Origin: Paracentrotus lividus
Taxonomy: Eukaryota > Echinodermata > Echinoidea > Camarodonta > Echinidae
Direction: 5' to 3'
Length of the DNA: 64,000 nt
NCBI GenBank assembly: GCA_940671915.1
Contig: CALNVZ010003426.1
Span: forward strand, 6,947,836 to 7,011,835
Within the stretch, counting starts at the first letter, position 1; each line of letters opens with the position of its first letter. Below the pieces are notes generated by a model. It saw only the letters and a program-made list of their open reading frames with translations, was not told where the DNA came from and ran no database searches. Positions 46,707-58,600 of this stretch are shown here, piece by piece. The position numbers were made by a program, and so were the translations under genes.

Positions 46707-47807
46707 AGGCAAAAAAAAAAAACCAACCAAAAACAAAACAAAACAAAACAATATAGAAAATAAGATATTATTTGATATCCAAATGGACTGGAATAAGATT
46801 TTTTTAAACAATTTGAAAGACATAAAGGAAAACAAATTATAACAAAATATGTTGGAAATTTGTTCCAACAAAGCGAATGTTATATGTATGGAAAGCAAAA
46901 AATTCTGACTTGTGTAACACATGTAAATGTCGAGAACACTTAACTCATGCATTTTTGAACTCTTCATTGAGTATATCTTTCGTTAAAAAATTAGTAGAAC
47001 TGATAAGAAACGTTTACAATGTTCACATTAACGTCTAATAGTCCACATGTAAATTGTTTTGTGTAAAAAAAAATAACTTCAAATGTAATATAATTTTAAT
47101 CAAGAAATATACATGTAAAGGTTGAAAGAGAGAGAGAAAAAAATATCAAAATGTACATTTTAATCATTTTGTTAAAAGCTATACGTATAAATCTGTAGAA
47201 TAAGAATCCAGCAATAACATAATAGTGATGAAACCAATCATAGGAAATGATATGATCTACATGATTTATTTCATTTGTAAATATGTATTCTTGTTAGAAA
47301 TAAGTTTATTATTATTTTGCCATTACACTCAATACTTGCAGCAAGAAAGAACAAAACAAACAAATAACACACCCTTCACACACTGCTCTTCTTTCGTAAA
47401 TTGAATAAATACATAAATACATAATGAAATTAAACGTAATGGAATTAAAAACAGATGCCTAACTAAACATGCTATACATATACTAATAAACAGCATCGAG
47501 AAAACGCTCCACTTGTAGGAGAAGAAGTCAATCAACATGTACGCCATAAATTGGAAAAAATATCCCTTAAATTTTAAGGGATTGTGGTTTTACTAAATTC
47601 TGTAAGAAGTGAAAACCGTAGAGGGAGTGTTTACACATATTGAATTAAAAATTCTAGTCTGTTTAATATACTATAATTATTATTTCATTTAAAGGTCTGT
47701 CGAGACGTAGCTAGGCGATTAATTACTGAAATGTTTGTAAATTATTGTACATTTAGATGATTGGTAGATATCGTGCTTACTGTGACAGGATCTTTATTTT
47801 TCATTAG
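46707..47807. other. AT-rich spacer, no gene
   Basis: Random short frames only. The last ~25 bases (tgacaggatctttatttttc) resemble the start of the copy-B intron near 10559 and may be the left edge of copy C. Confidence 0.45.
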
Positions 47808-49006
47808 GAGGTATGTTATATCTCTGCTGGAAAGAACACACTCATTCACATTGTGAACACAGTGTGAAAACATAGTTCACACTGTGAACACAGTGTGAAA
47901 ACACTATCCACAATGCGAAAAAGGTATTTCACAGTGTGGACACCACCACAATGTGAAAAACCACACATTGTTCACAATGTGAAAATTGATTTCACAGTGT
48001 GAATGTACCCGCTCACAGTGTGCAATTGATTTCACAGTGTGGCCAAACCATGGAAAAATTCAAACTGTGATAAACAGATTCTCACAGTGTGAATACCTTA
48101 CGACTTATATTTCACAGTGTGAACAGTAGGCCTATAGTTCACAGTGTGAATATCCGAATATCCACACTGTGAATCAGCGTGTTTCACAGTGTGGCCACAG
48201 TGTGAATCTCCGGTTATCGTCACAGTGTGGTTCATAGTGTGGTTCACAGTGTGACCACAATTTGAAAACGCCCCAATTTAACATTGTGGAGCAGACTATG
48301 ATTCACATTGTGAATGAGTGTGTTCTTTTAAGTAGGGATAACCCCATCGGTTCTGCGCGAAGGATGCATTTGAATTTTTTTATAATATGAAAAATTCTTA
48401 TAATTATAATGATAAAAACAATAATAATAATGTTGATAATAATGAGTAAAAGATAATAAAAATTAAAAAAAAAATATGGGAAACCCTCTTACGTTAAAAT
48501 GAAATATACCTCAACGTGCTCTGAGCATTATGCCCATTGAGCTGGAGGAAAAACTGATTACTCATGAGCCATAGCAAACACTGAAATGCTATGTGTTACT
48601 TTGAGAGCATCCGTTGATATTTCATTGTTGGTGTATCGCAGCGTGAAGAGTGTTAAATCAGAGCGTTTTAACAGTGTGATTTGTATTTCACAGTGTTGAT
48701 GGGTTTCAGAGTGTGGTGTTTCACAGTGTGAGCGGTTCACAGTGTGGGAGTTTCACAATGAAAGTCTTGACAGTGTGGACTATCTACAATGTTAAATTGG
48801 GTCGTTTTCACAGTGTGGTCGCGTTATTCCACACTGTGGTTCAGAGTGTGAATCTCCGCTTATCCACACTGTGACCACAGTGTGGTTCACAGTGTGACCA
48901 CAATGTGAAAACGCCCCAATTTAACATTGTGGAGCAGACTATGATTCACAATGTGTTTTACATTGTGAATGAGTGTGTTCTTTCCAGCAGGGAAACATAC
49001 CACCTC
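47808..49006. mobile_element. Foldback with CACAGTGTG palindrome arrays
   Basis: The ends ggtatgttatatctctgctg and cagcagggaaacatacc are inverted copies, followed inside by gaaagaacacactcattcac and its inverse. The interior holds dozens of ttcacagtgtgaa / cacactgtg units in two blocks (47835-48290 and 48670-48960). No protein. Confidence 0.8.
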
Positions 49007-50590
49007 TTGGTATTGTCCGAATCTTCTTTTTTTTTTCTGTATTTTTTATTCTTCTGTACAATTCTTATAGACACGATAACTCAACAAATAATGCATTAAA
49101 GTATTTCAAATTTTCAGCAATGACAGATCATTATAAAATCTAAACACTGACAAAAAAAATTCTAGCTCATTAGCATAATGTGACGTCATTTAGACGCCAT
49201 TTTGTAAAATCACATTTTCAATCATAATTAATAACCATTGATTAATCATATTTAGTACACAAACTTCAAATTGAAGGCATCTTTCAGAACATAATGCGCG
49301 CGCGTAAGTACGCGCATCAAGGAATTACACTCGCGCAAAAATTAAAAATGTTCAAAATACCCTTTTGGCCAATTAAGAGTACGTTTCAAGTCATTTTAAG
49401 CATTTCAAGAAAAAATGCACGCGCACCATTTTGCGCGTTTATGCGCGTCGAGGAAGAATGCAGCTTCAGATCATCGATTTTTTGCTCTTAAAGTAATCTT
49501 GATAATATTCACAACAATTTGACATCACTACTTTTTAAACTATTCATAACTAAATGATCGTCTGTTCAAGTTGGAATTACGCGCACGCGAATTTTGTCAA
49601 TTTTGCAAAAATGTGCCATTCTTGGCAAAAAACATGCCTACACAAAATCTTTAGTAATTCTTCAGGATGAACGGCAAACCCCAATTATCTTTTCAGAGTA
49701 GGATTTTTTCGTGACTGGTCCCAAATGAAAGAGCATCGCGTTCCAGACAAAAAATAATTTGACAGCCTATTTGTTAAAAGCTTTTAACAGGTTGAAAAAT
49801 CTCAAAAGCTGATGAATCAAAATTTGAAAATGCTCAATATCACCCCATATTCATACAAAGCATGTTTCAGGTCATTTTAAGCATTTTGAAAAATTTCCGC
49901 GCGTGAGCGCCCGCGCGCGCGTTTTGCGCGCATTTTGTAAATCGCGGAAAAAATCCGGATTTTTTCTTTATTGGCCATTAATTTAGACACTTCTCTTAAG
50001 AGTTCCCATAAATCGTTTCCAGCCGACCGTACGGACGCACGCGTTCATCAAATTTCAAAATCCGCGCGTGCGTCAATGCGGCAAAGAACGTAAAGACATT
50101 ACAAAACATACGACTTTAGAATCCTCCATAGCTCGTCAGAGAGGTCAAAACAGTATCTTTATTTTTTAACTTGTTCTGAAAGTTTATGACATAATAAATA
50201 TAATCCCCTTATAAAATGTGGGGTTTAAAGAATAAAACATCGGCATATTCTCATGCAAACCCGAAATTTCATTTTTTTTTTTTTTTCCAATCCAAATTTC
50301 AATCCAAATGTAGGATAAATTAATACTTGTTGATTTTCTCCCAAATGCTTTTCATGATAAGACTGAGACAATTCCCAAACAATGGAATTGTAAAAGGGAA
50401 TTTAATGTAAATTCATCACACTACACATTTCATTTTCTTCTTTTTTAAAAAGTTTATTTCACTCTCTCTCTCTGATCCGTTTCATTTTTGTTCTCTCTCT
50501 CTCCTGTAGCCTATTGCTGCATACTTTTCTTGCATTACACATACATATCAGTACATACCACCGATAATTGTACGCATTACAATTATAAAG
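49007..50590. other. Spacer with CpG-rich GCGCGC clusters, no gene
   Basis: GCGCGC-rich clusters stand in AT-rich sequence (about 49290-49450, 49575-49590, 49895-50070). No inverted ends were found. The stretch seems to interrupt the alignment of copies B and C, so it may be an inserted element of unknown type. Confidence 0.45.
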
Positions 50591-50890
50591 CTCTAGTTTT
50601 CTAATACAGTCGTAAGTAAAGATATTTGGACACGGCAAATTTAAAATTTGTTCGACACAATAACTAGGCCCTAATTATAAACATTTCCTAATGGTAGGGA
50701 AATCATAAGCTTTACCGAAACACAAAAACACATTAATACCGAATAACTATAACCTGACGGCGTCCCAGAAAAAAAAGAACGCTAAAGAACAAGTGGAGTT
50801 TGTTTTCTGATTTATTGATTTTAAGTAATCGTCTCTCTTTCATAATTATTCTATGAATTTAATGCATACCCTTCACTTCATTTCTAACAG

Positions 50891-51058
50891 ATAGAAAAGC
50901 TCAAGTGTTATGTTGACCTATTTGACGACCAATGGGGATCTCGATGTCTCGGGAAGTTTGTCAGTCTCCTGCCTTGTCTTACAGACTTCACGATTTTGCC
51001 AGGTTTCTTTGATGAGGCGTTCTACAAAAAGATTCTGAAGCGTTCTTCTTCGTCTAAG
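50891..51058 (+). CDS. LRR exon (C1)
   Basis: Same length (168 nt), phase (0/0) and borders as 10868-11035: acceptor ctaacag, donor aag/gtataa. Reads IEKLKCYVDLFDDQWGSR and ends ILKRSSSSK. Many residue changes against copy B but no frame damage, so it appears to be under constraint. It may be a further exon of the NLR starting at 29667, through an intron of about 9.3 kb and in the right phase, or an exon of a separate paralogue. Confidence 0.75.
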
Positions 51059-51117
51059 GTATAACTTGCTGAGCGTTGCTACGCATAGTCATCATCATAA
51101 TCATGTGCATTACTGTC

Positions 51118-51178
<61 letters not shown>

Positions 51179-51400
51179 TGCTCTTAAAGAGAGAGAGAAT
51201 GAACACAAAGATAAATAAAGGAATAAATAATCAAAAAGTATGTGATTGCTGATGAAATTGTTTCATATTATGCGTTATATAAATCGCAACTATTATTATC
51301 ATTATTATTATTAAATATGCAAGAAATAAAATATTCCATGTGTCTGATCAGAGTAAGATGTCCATTTATGTCACTACACAAATATCAATATCTTTTACAA

Positions 51401-53237
51401 CTTACACTGAAAACCTAACCTCGTCCGTCAATGGACCGACTAGCTTTAACGCTAGTCGGTCAAGATGGACTAGTTTTAAAGCCAGTCTGTCATGTTAGTC
51501 CGTCGAGACGGACAAGCATACAACTGAATCTACATCTCTAAAATTGACGGACGAGCTTTAAAGCTTGTCCGTCTAGCGTGATGCTAGTCCGTCGACGTGA
51601 CTGACTAGGTCGATAAAAGTAGCTGGGTGGACCCAGTTTACCCATTAAAATGACTGACTAGCTTTTGATACGAATAGTTGCAATGTCGTTTCAATGTACC
51701 TTCTGTATTTATTCTGTTTCCGGGCATAATCAAGTTGATACATTCTGAAACAAAGGTTGTTTTGGCTTGACAATCTGAAAGCTTACGAGACATAAAATCT
51801 ATCATGACAAGTATGCAATTCACAAGTACCGGTAGATTCCAAATATTGTTCTACATTCTTCAATTACAGGCGCTAGGCTAATTGAATACCTTGTTACTAT
51901 AGAACTCAAGAACCCGCGGTATTTTCTTACAGATTGCTGGTGAATGCCCGGCTTAGCAACAACAGTGAATAGAAGTTGGATACAATCAACATTCTCAAAC
52001 AAAGGTTGTTTTGGCTTGACAATTTGAGAGCAATACGATAGCCGAAATAACATCAATCGTGACAAGTATGCCATTCACGAGTAGGTTAGAAATATTTTTT
52101 CCATTCTTGAATAACAGGCTAATTGAATACTTCGTTACTATAGAACCCATGAACCGTCTATTCTTATAGATTGCTGGTGAATGCCCGGCTTAGCAACAGC
52201 AGTGAATAGAAGGTGTTACAACTGATTGAATAACATGCGCGTTGCGAAGAGGACATCATTATTAGTTGCATTATCTGTATGTGAATTCCATTTGATGAGC
52301 AAACTGTACAAACGCACACTTGATATACCCCGTAAAGCGATTTTGATTATAATGGCGATCTCTTTCCTGTGACATGACTGTGTGAGTACTCTTTTTAAAT
52401 TACTTATGTTTCAGTTCACAGATAGCGTTATTTTTTTCACATAGATTAATGCTATAATCACCAACGCGAAAAATTATGTCTTTCCAAATCAGGTAGGCCT
52501 ACAACAAAAAGTCATGATGATGGAAGCCATGGCGGCGACCCCTGGGCCCCGTGCCCCCATTATTTGATAATTGCCATAATGTTAACTAATTGAGCCTCGT
52601 GTATTAATTCCTGTCTTCTGATTTATATCATCATAATAAAATGTTTGTTTGTTTTTTGTTTTGTTTTTTGTTTGTTTGTTTTTTTGTTTTTTTTGCTCAA
52701 ATTCTTGTGACAAAATGCATGTTTTTAATCGTATCTTTATAATGTCTTCTAATATTTCAGATTTGACGTCTCTGACAAGCTGGTGAAGCCATATTAACCT
52801 CGTCCGTCATGCTAGTCTGTCAAGACAGCAGCAAGAACATCGCGGCAGAAAAGCGCGACGGACTAGCTTTCACACCATGACCGACTAGCTGTAAAGCTAG
52901 TCCTGCTCAAAAGCTCGTCAGTCTGGGCATCACTACGACTAGCTTTTATGCTACCGTAGTCTGTCAAACTAGTCGGTCACGACGGACGAGCTTTAAAATT
53001 AGTCTGTCGTGACCGACTAGCTTTAAAGCTAGTCAGTCATGACGGACTAACTTGACGGACTAGCTTTAAAGCTAGTCCGTAGAGACGGACGAGTTTTAAA
53101 GCTAGTCCGTAATAACCGGGTTGTGTTGAAGGAAAGCTAGTCCGTCGTGACCGACTAGTTAGTCAAAGTCGACTAGTCGACTAGTTAGTTAAAGCTAGTC
53201 AGTCTGGGCATCTACCCGTTTAGGTTTTCAGTGTAAG
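51401..53237. mobile_element. 1.84-kb foldback with GACTAGC/GCTAGTC arrays
   Basis: The ends cttacactgaaaaccta and taggttttcagtgtaag are inverted copies. The outer parts contain many units of gacggactagctttaaagct and its inverse. The centre has a direct duplication (gattgctggtgaatgcccgg at about 51934 and 52167). Copy B, at about 11350-11375, shows the uninterrupted intron. Confidence 0.85.
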
Positions 53238-55375
53238 GTGAGTTTCCTGTTCTTTGCTGCTTTTTGTATGAGGTAAAACAGCAAAGAAAGAGTGGTAGAT
53301 AAAAATCAAATGTCAAAACTCAAAAATCAAAAGTACATATGCATGAAATTCTTATCTTCTCCCAAATTGTTAGGGTGCAAGATTTCACTCAAAAATGTTC
53401 CAAAACGGTGTATATAAACAGAGATGTTTCTGAAATGAATAATATCTCACTTCTAATCGGAGAAGGATTATTCGAACAGAAAAAAATAAATAAATAAATA
53501 AAAATATAATAAATAAACAAAATCTTTTACTAAATCATTAGCTTTTAGCGACACAAAGAGGGATCTGTGATGAAAATAATGTATTAAGAATAAATCATTT
53601 GTACCACAACGACAATTTCTGAATGTGTGGTTGTTTTTATAACGATGCAATTAATTTAAGAAATATATATTCCAGGCCCTACCTGACAAAGCATTAAAAC
53701 AATGTATTCTAAATATTGAACTTGTAAACAATCACATGTAAAGCCAATCGCTTAACTTTTTGCGATTTAACGCTTTTTGACAGAAATTCATTTGACAATA
53801 TTGGAATCTGAACTGTCTGAAAAAAAAAAAAAATCTGAGTGTGTTGCAAATATACAAGTGTTCTTATAGACAAAAAAGGCATTATTTATCCATGTCTAAT
53901 AATGCGTAAAGACACCGGATTCCTAAAGGACATTTCTTGACAGATTTAGCACCTCATTTTTGGTTTTGGTTAATGGTGAGAAAAAAAAAATTGAAACTAG
54001 CTTTAGCTTCTGGGTTTTTAAGTTTTTAAACAATCGCATGTTAATAATCAATTCCAACTGGTAAGACAATGCGTAGCCCCCCCCCCCCCTAATGATTGCC
54101 AATAATAAAGATGCACAGGCTCAAAATTGGAAGAAAAAATGAAAAGAAACAGGAATTTTAGCCCTAGAATGCTAAATATGGTCCCTTTTGAGAAGAGGGT
54201 AAAGAGGGATCAATTTAGAATTGTCACTCGGGGCAATTTCGGCCCCCAATGCATAAACAGTGTATAAGCGCAGACGGGGTAGTAACTTGTATGATTATGT
54301 AGGCCTACATGAATATGTGTACTGCTATTTTGCAAAATGTTAACATTTTGGCTGAAACAATTTTTGATTAAATCACTGTTGGTGTTTGATAAGTGTATTA
54401 GGAATACCCAACAACATTTATTTTACAATACCATAATTAATTAGCATAAGTTTTTTTTATTCATACAGTCATGACCACAAATATTGTTAAGACAATGGTA
54501 ATTATTATTGCACCCCAAATTAAAAAAAAAACAAAAGATATACTTGCCACTTTCCAACGAACAGAATTTTGATTGCCGTACATTTAAGTCTCTGCGAAGC
54601 ACATTTGAACGAAATGGCAGATTTTTCTCATAATGATAGTAGGAAGAGTTTAACTAGGCATGTGTAAAAAATATTTATATTTAATATTGTGTAATACAGC
54701 AAAGAAATATAAGCTCTCAAAGACAAAAGGGCCATAATTACCCCGGGGCCACAATTACCCAGCCAGTCTCCCCTACTGTAACGATTTTTGTTTTTCTTGA
54801 TACTAATATTAGTACTGAAATATTGATTAATTACTATTATTTTCGGCTCATTCATGTGTCTAACATCTATGCGAAACTTTTACGAAATTTTAATTTGCTC
54901 ACAGAGTGGTTCAAGTCTTGTCAAAATGAGCTATGTAAACTTGGTACGATTAACCCTAAAAAGGCCGGGTTATTTTTGCCATCTCACAGCCCGGGGGGGG
55001 GGGGGGGGGGGGGGGGGGGGCTGATTAGGCCCCCCTTCAGATCTCGGCCGCCGATCGCGCGAGCGCCACGAAAATTTGCACAAAAGTAGTATGCGATGTA
55101 ATCTACAAGACTGTATAGTTCTTTTTTCCAAAAAAAATGTCTATTTAATTTATATTAATTAATTATGCTAATTTATGCATGAAATCATACTTTTTGCTCT
55201 AAAACATTAAATAAGGCTCCTAGAATGCTAATTCTTGGTGTAAATATTGTTTGAAGCGTTCCTAACGATTATACGTGAAAAAAATCCGGTATCTAATTCA
55301 AGTTCTTCTGTATTTTATTGTTTTGGGAATTTCTTATGTATTTCTTTGTTTTTCGACTTTGTAATTTATTGTTAC

Positions 55376-55659
55376 CCACGCCGATGAAATCGGCAGGGTA
55401 TTGTAAAGGGTTCCGTATGTTTGTTTGTTTGTTTGTTTGTTTTTTTGTTTGTTTGTTTTTTTGTTTGTTTGTTTGTTTGTTTGTTTGTTTGTGTACAAGA
55501 TAACTAGAGAACGGGTGAACGGATTTGCACCAAATTTTCAGGGATTGTTTGGATAGTGAAAGGAAAGAATCGATTAGATTTAGGTGATGATTGGTTGATC
55601 CCTGCAGATTCTTTGTAGATTTCAGTTTTGACCCCATAGTATAGTATTACAACTACTCT
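55376..55659. repeat. Direct repeat 1, with expanded (GTTT)n
   Basis: Begins cacgccgatgaaatcggcag, carries a long gtttgtttgttt run, then agataactagagaacgggtg up to attacaactactct. It matches 56130-56353 almost perfectly except that the gtttgttt run is about 60 bp longer. Confidence 0.85.
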
Positions 55660-56129
55660 AGCCATCGTGCACAGAACTCGCATGCACGGAAGCATCACGC
55701 GGTGAGGATCGACAAGATTTTGCCGTGGCCCAAGCCTGCACTCGCAATCTATGTATGTCGTGTGCGAGAAACCATCCATACGACGAATGCAAGGTAATGA
55801 ATCTTTGTACATCGACGCTCTTTGTGTACATATCGAACTTGCAATCACACGCGCATTCAGGTAAAATCGAAATCATCACCACACCACACACGCGCCTAAA
55901 AGGGACTTTATAACTACGATAGACATGCAAAAACCATTGCAAAGTCATGTTCAACAACTATCTATGCAAAAAGAGTCATCGGGTATCAATATTCGTGTTT
56001 GGTCATGAAAAAGGTAAAAATTTACGTAAATTCGGCTTTCCTACATAGAGTCTACATAATGCATTGTGAAATGGGTGAGCGAATTACTGCATCAGCTCAG
56101 CTGAGTGCGAGCCGAGCGCGGCGACGCTA

Positions 56130-56353
56130 CCACGCCGATGAAATCGGCAGGGTATTGTAAAGGGTTCCGTATGTTTGTTTGTTTGTGTACAAGATAACTA
56201 GAGAACGGGTGAACGGATTTGCACCAAATTTTCAGGGATTGTTTGGATAGTGAAAGGAAAGAATCGATTAGATTTAGGTGATGATTGGTTGATCCCTGCA
56301 GATTCTTTGTAGATTTCAGTTTTGACCCTATAGTATAGTATTACAACTACTCT
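56130..56353. repeat. Direct repeat 2, short (GTTT)n
   Basis: Same sequence as 55376-55659 with only a few gttt units. The two lie in the same orientation with about 470 bp between them. Confidence 0.85.
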
Positions 56354-56772
56354 GTAGCGCCACCAAGGCGTGGGTATGCCGCCTTTGACGGCCCCTCTAG
56401 TTTTTTGTTTGGAATGCTTCGGTCATTATTTATCTCTGACTATAACAACAATATCAACTAATATAATGGCGATTTTAGCATGAAAAGCCGTTTCCATACG
56501 TTTCGCACACAAAAACAGAAAATCTCTGGTTTTGGAGTCTGCGCTGCATTACATCATGTTGCGCAATTTCCGAACCGTAAGCTCAATTTTGTGAAAAAAA
56601 GTGTAACAAGTTGCGTAAGATGTTAGAAAAAAAAAGTCATAAATTCGCGGAGCGCGAAATTTTTGTTCAGCGACATAACCGCGCAAAATGTCAAGGGGGG
56701 CTGATTAGCCCCCCCCCCCCCCGGCCCCTTTGGGGGATCAATCAACAGAAGTTGATGAGTTACTGAGTTAAA

Positions 56773-57221
56773 GGTAGTGTCATCCTTTTGCAGGCAAAAA
56801 AATTAGATTTCTATTTCTTGAGAGGATATAGTAGTATACCAATGACTATATCTTCCCACGATATGATTAAGCTCAAATGTGTATGTTTGTCATTATATTG
56901 CGATTATCAAGATTCATTCCTATTTTTTCAAACCTCGAAATATATAGCGTACGGTGCGAACCGCTGACCGTTAGCGCAAAGAATAATGCACGCTAATGCA
57001 CCGTGTGTGTATTGCTGTGTGTGGTCCGTGCTTCACGCGCTGTAATATCAACGATGTTGATGGAGAGCTGGTCAAGATTGGTTGTTAGATTTTCGTTTCA
57101 TATTACTGATCTAGGCAACCTATGACAGTAAGACTGAATAGACAGTATAGGTTGATCATATTCTAAAGTTATGCCAAGTTGCATTAGTTTTCGCAATTTG
57201 TGAAAAAGGATGACACTACCT
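56773..57221. mobile_element. 449-bp MITE with TTAA target duplication
   Basis: TTAA at 56769-56772 and 57222-57225. Inverted ends aggtagtgtcatccttttgc and gaaaaaggatgacactacct. TTAA targets are used by piggyBac-like and Kolobok-like elements. Copy B at about 13548-13560 lacks it. Confidence 0.85.
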
Positions 57222-57298
57222 TTAATACACTTTTTTTTTAAACGTCTACTTCATCTGAGTAGTTAGCTTAACCATTCATATTTTGTTTTTGTTTACAG

Positions 57299-57496
57299 AT
57301 TCAGACGCTCACGATGACCACAACCCGTTATGGATACATACCAGCGGATCCTGATCCATCGATATCATGGGTATGTAGTTCACTTGGGAGGTTACTCTGT
57401 CTCCTACCATGTCTCACAGATCTGACAATTGATATTAGTATCAACTTCCACGACCAGTTCTACGAAGAAGTTTCTGCTGGTGCTTCTTCCTCCAAG
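57299..57496 (+). CDS. LRR exon (C2)
   Basis: 66 codons, phase 0/0, acceptor tttacag, donor aag/gtaggc, homologous to 13635-13829. The start IQTLTMTTTRYGYIPADPDP differs from copy B; the second half (LGRLLCLLPCLTDLTIDISI, YEEVSAGASSSK) is conserved. Confidence 0.75.
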
Positions 57497-57611
57497 GTAG
57501 GCCTAAAGGTTATCATGGTTATTACCGTTTAAATGTTCATTTCATAGTTGCTTCATACTTTACACACTAGAGGTACAACACGGAATATCTTCAGATTTAG
57601 GTTCTTATCAA

Positions 57612-58070
57612 TTGTTTCTCGATGTTTACCGATTATTGGAAGTTTTAAAGATAGCAATGATCCCCATCAACAATAGTGACATCGAGCGTTCACATCGCAT
57701 CTCTGTCAAGAAAAAGGCAGGGGCCAATGCACAAGAACGGGTCAAGACCCGATCACAGAGCTCTAATCCTAATCCCAAGGACTCCAAGGAACCCAGTCCA
57801 CGTCCGATTATTGTGAAATTTGTTAGTTATCGAATGAGGAGGTCAATTATCCTTAATCGACGTGAACTCAAAGAAAAAAAGTTGGTATCGATGAAGACCT
57901 TACCAAGGCAAATGCTGCCCTCTTACGCAAAACAAAAGACTGCCCGAAGGTTCTGACTGCCTGGACGTCAGACGGTAGGGTCATTGCCCTACTCCCTGCG
58001 ACTGGGGGAAAGACTACAAAAAAAACTTATAACCTGCGCTCAAGATCTAGATTTGATAAAAGGATGACAT
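57612..58070 (+). pseudogene. LINE ORF1-like C-terminal fragment
   Basis: Frame one gives DIERSHRIS and PRPIIVKFVSYRMRRSIIL; after a frameshift near 57880, frame two gives IDEDLTKANAALLRKTKDCP, VLTAWTSDGRVIALLPATGG and YNLRSRSRF. The order is that of L1-type ORF1/transposase-22-like RNA-binding proteins common in LINEs of marine invertebrates. The frameshift makes it non-functional. The first ~50 bases belong to the host intron. Confidence 0.65.
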
Positions 58071-58286
58071 GTTTAATATCTGTCTATGCTTTGCTCACTT
58101 CTGGGAGAGAGAGGAGTGACTATCCCGTCTTTTTAGGAGGCTGGATTATCCGGTTGTCTGACCCGTCGTGAGTTCTCTCCCAGAAGTGAGCCAGGCTGCA
58201 ATACTTTTTTAATATTTTGAATGTTTGAAATTCTATTACATGCGTTAATCAAAACAATTTTTTTTTATGTTATACATATATACGCC

Positions 58287-58600
58287 TGGCATTGTTCCAG
58301 ATAATCTCAAAGTAGCTAAGGTTAAACCAGTTTTTAAATCCGGATCAAAAGATAATATGTCTAATTGTAGGCCAATTTCTGTACTTACTGTTTTCTCTAA
58401 GATAATCGAAAAATGAATTTTTAACAGAATTTCCAGATTTTTATGTACTCATAACTTATTAAATAATACTCAGTATGGATTTAGAGAGGGCCTGTCATCA
58501 TTAGCGATCACAAAATTTAACCAAGATATTACAAACTCCATTGAAAATAAAAATACAACAGTAGGTGTCTTTCTAGATATGTCAAAAGCATTTGACACTA
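58287..58600 (+). pseudogene. LINE reverse transcriptase, first part
   Basis: Reads VKPVFKSGSKDNMSNCRPIS and VLTVFSKIIEK, then a TGA. It continues with NNTQYGFREGLSS, VFLDMSKAFDT. This covers RT motifs 1-3, with the first catalytic Asp in F-L-D-M-S-K-A-F-D. The premature stop near 58413 shows decay. Confidence 0.8.

Larger units (their letters stand above)
54955..56734. mobile_element. Composite insertion with G-run and C-run ends
   Basis: Copy B reads ggtatgattaagaggatcaa where this copy has 1.8 kb between gattaa and ggatcaatca. The ends are a G-run with gctgattaggccccccttc and aggggggctgattagccccc. Inside lie two direct repeats (55376-55659 and 56130-56353). Element type unknown. Confidence 0.6.

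Noticed and set aside
47835-48960. CRISPR-like regularly spaced CACAGTGTG units
   Set aside because: Units are palindromic, unevenly spaced and lie within a foldback element in a eukaryotic genome; there are no constant repeats with unique spacers and no cas genes.
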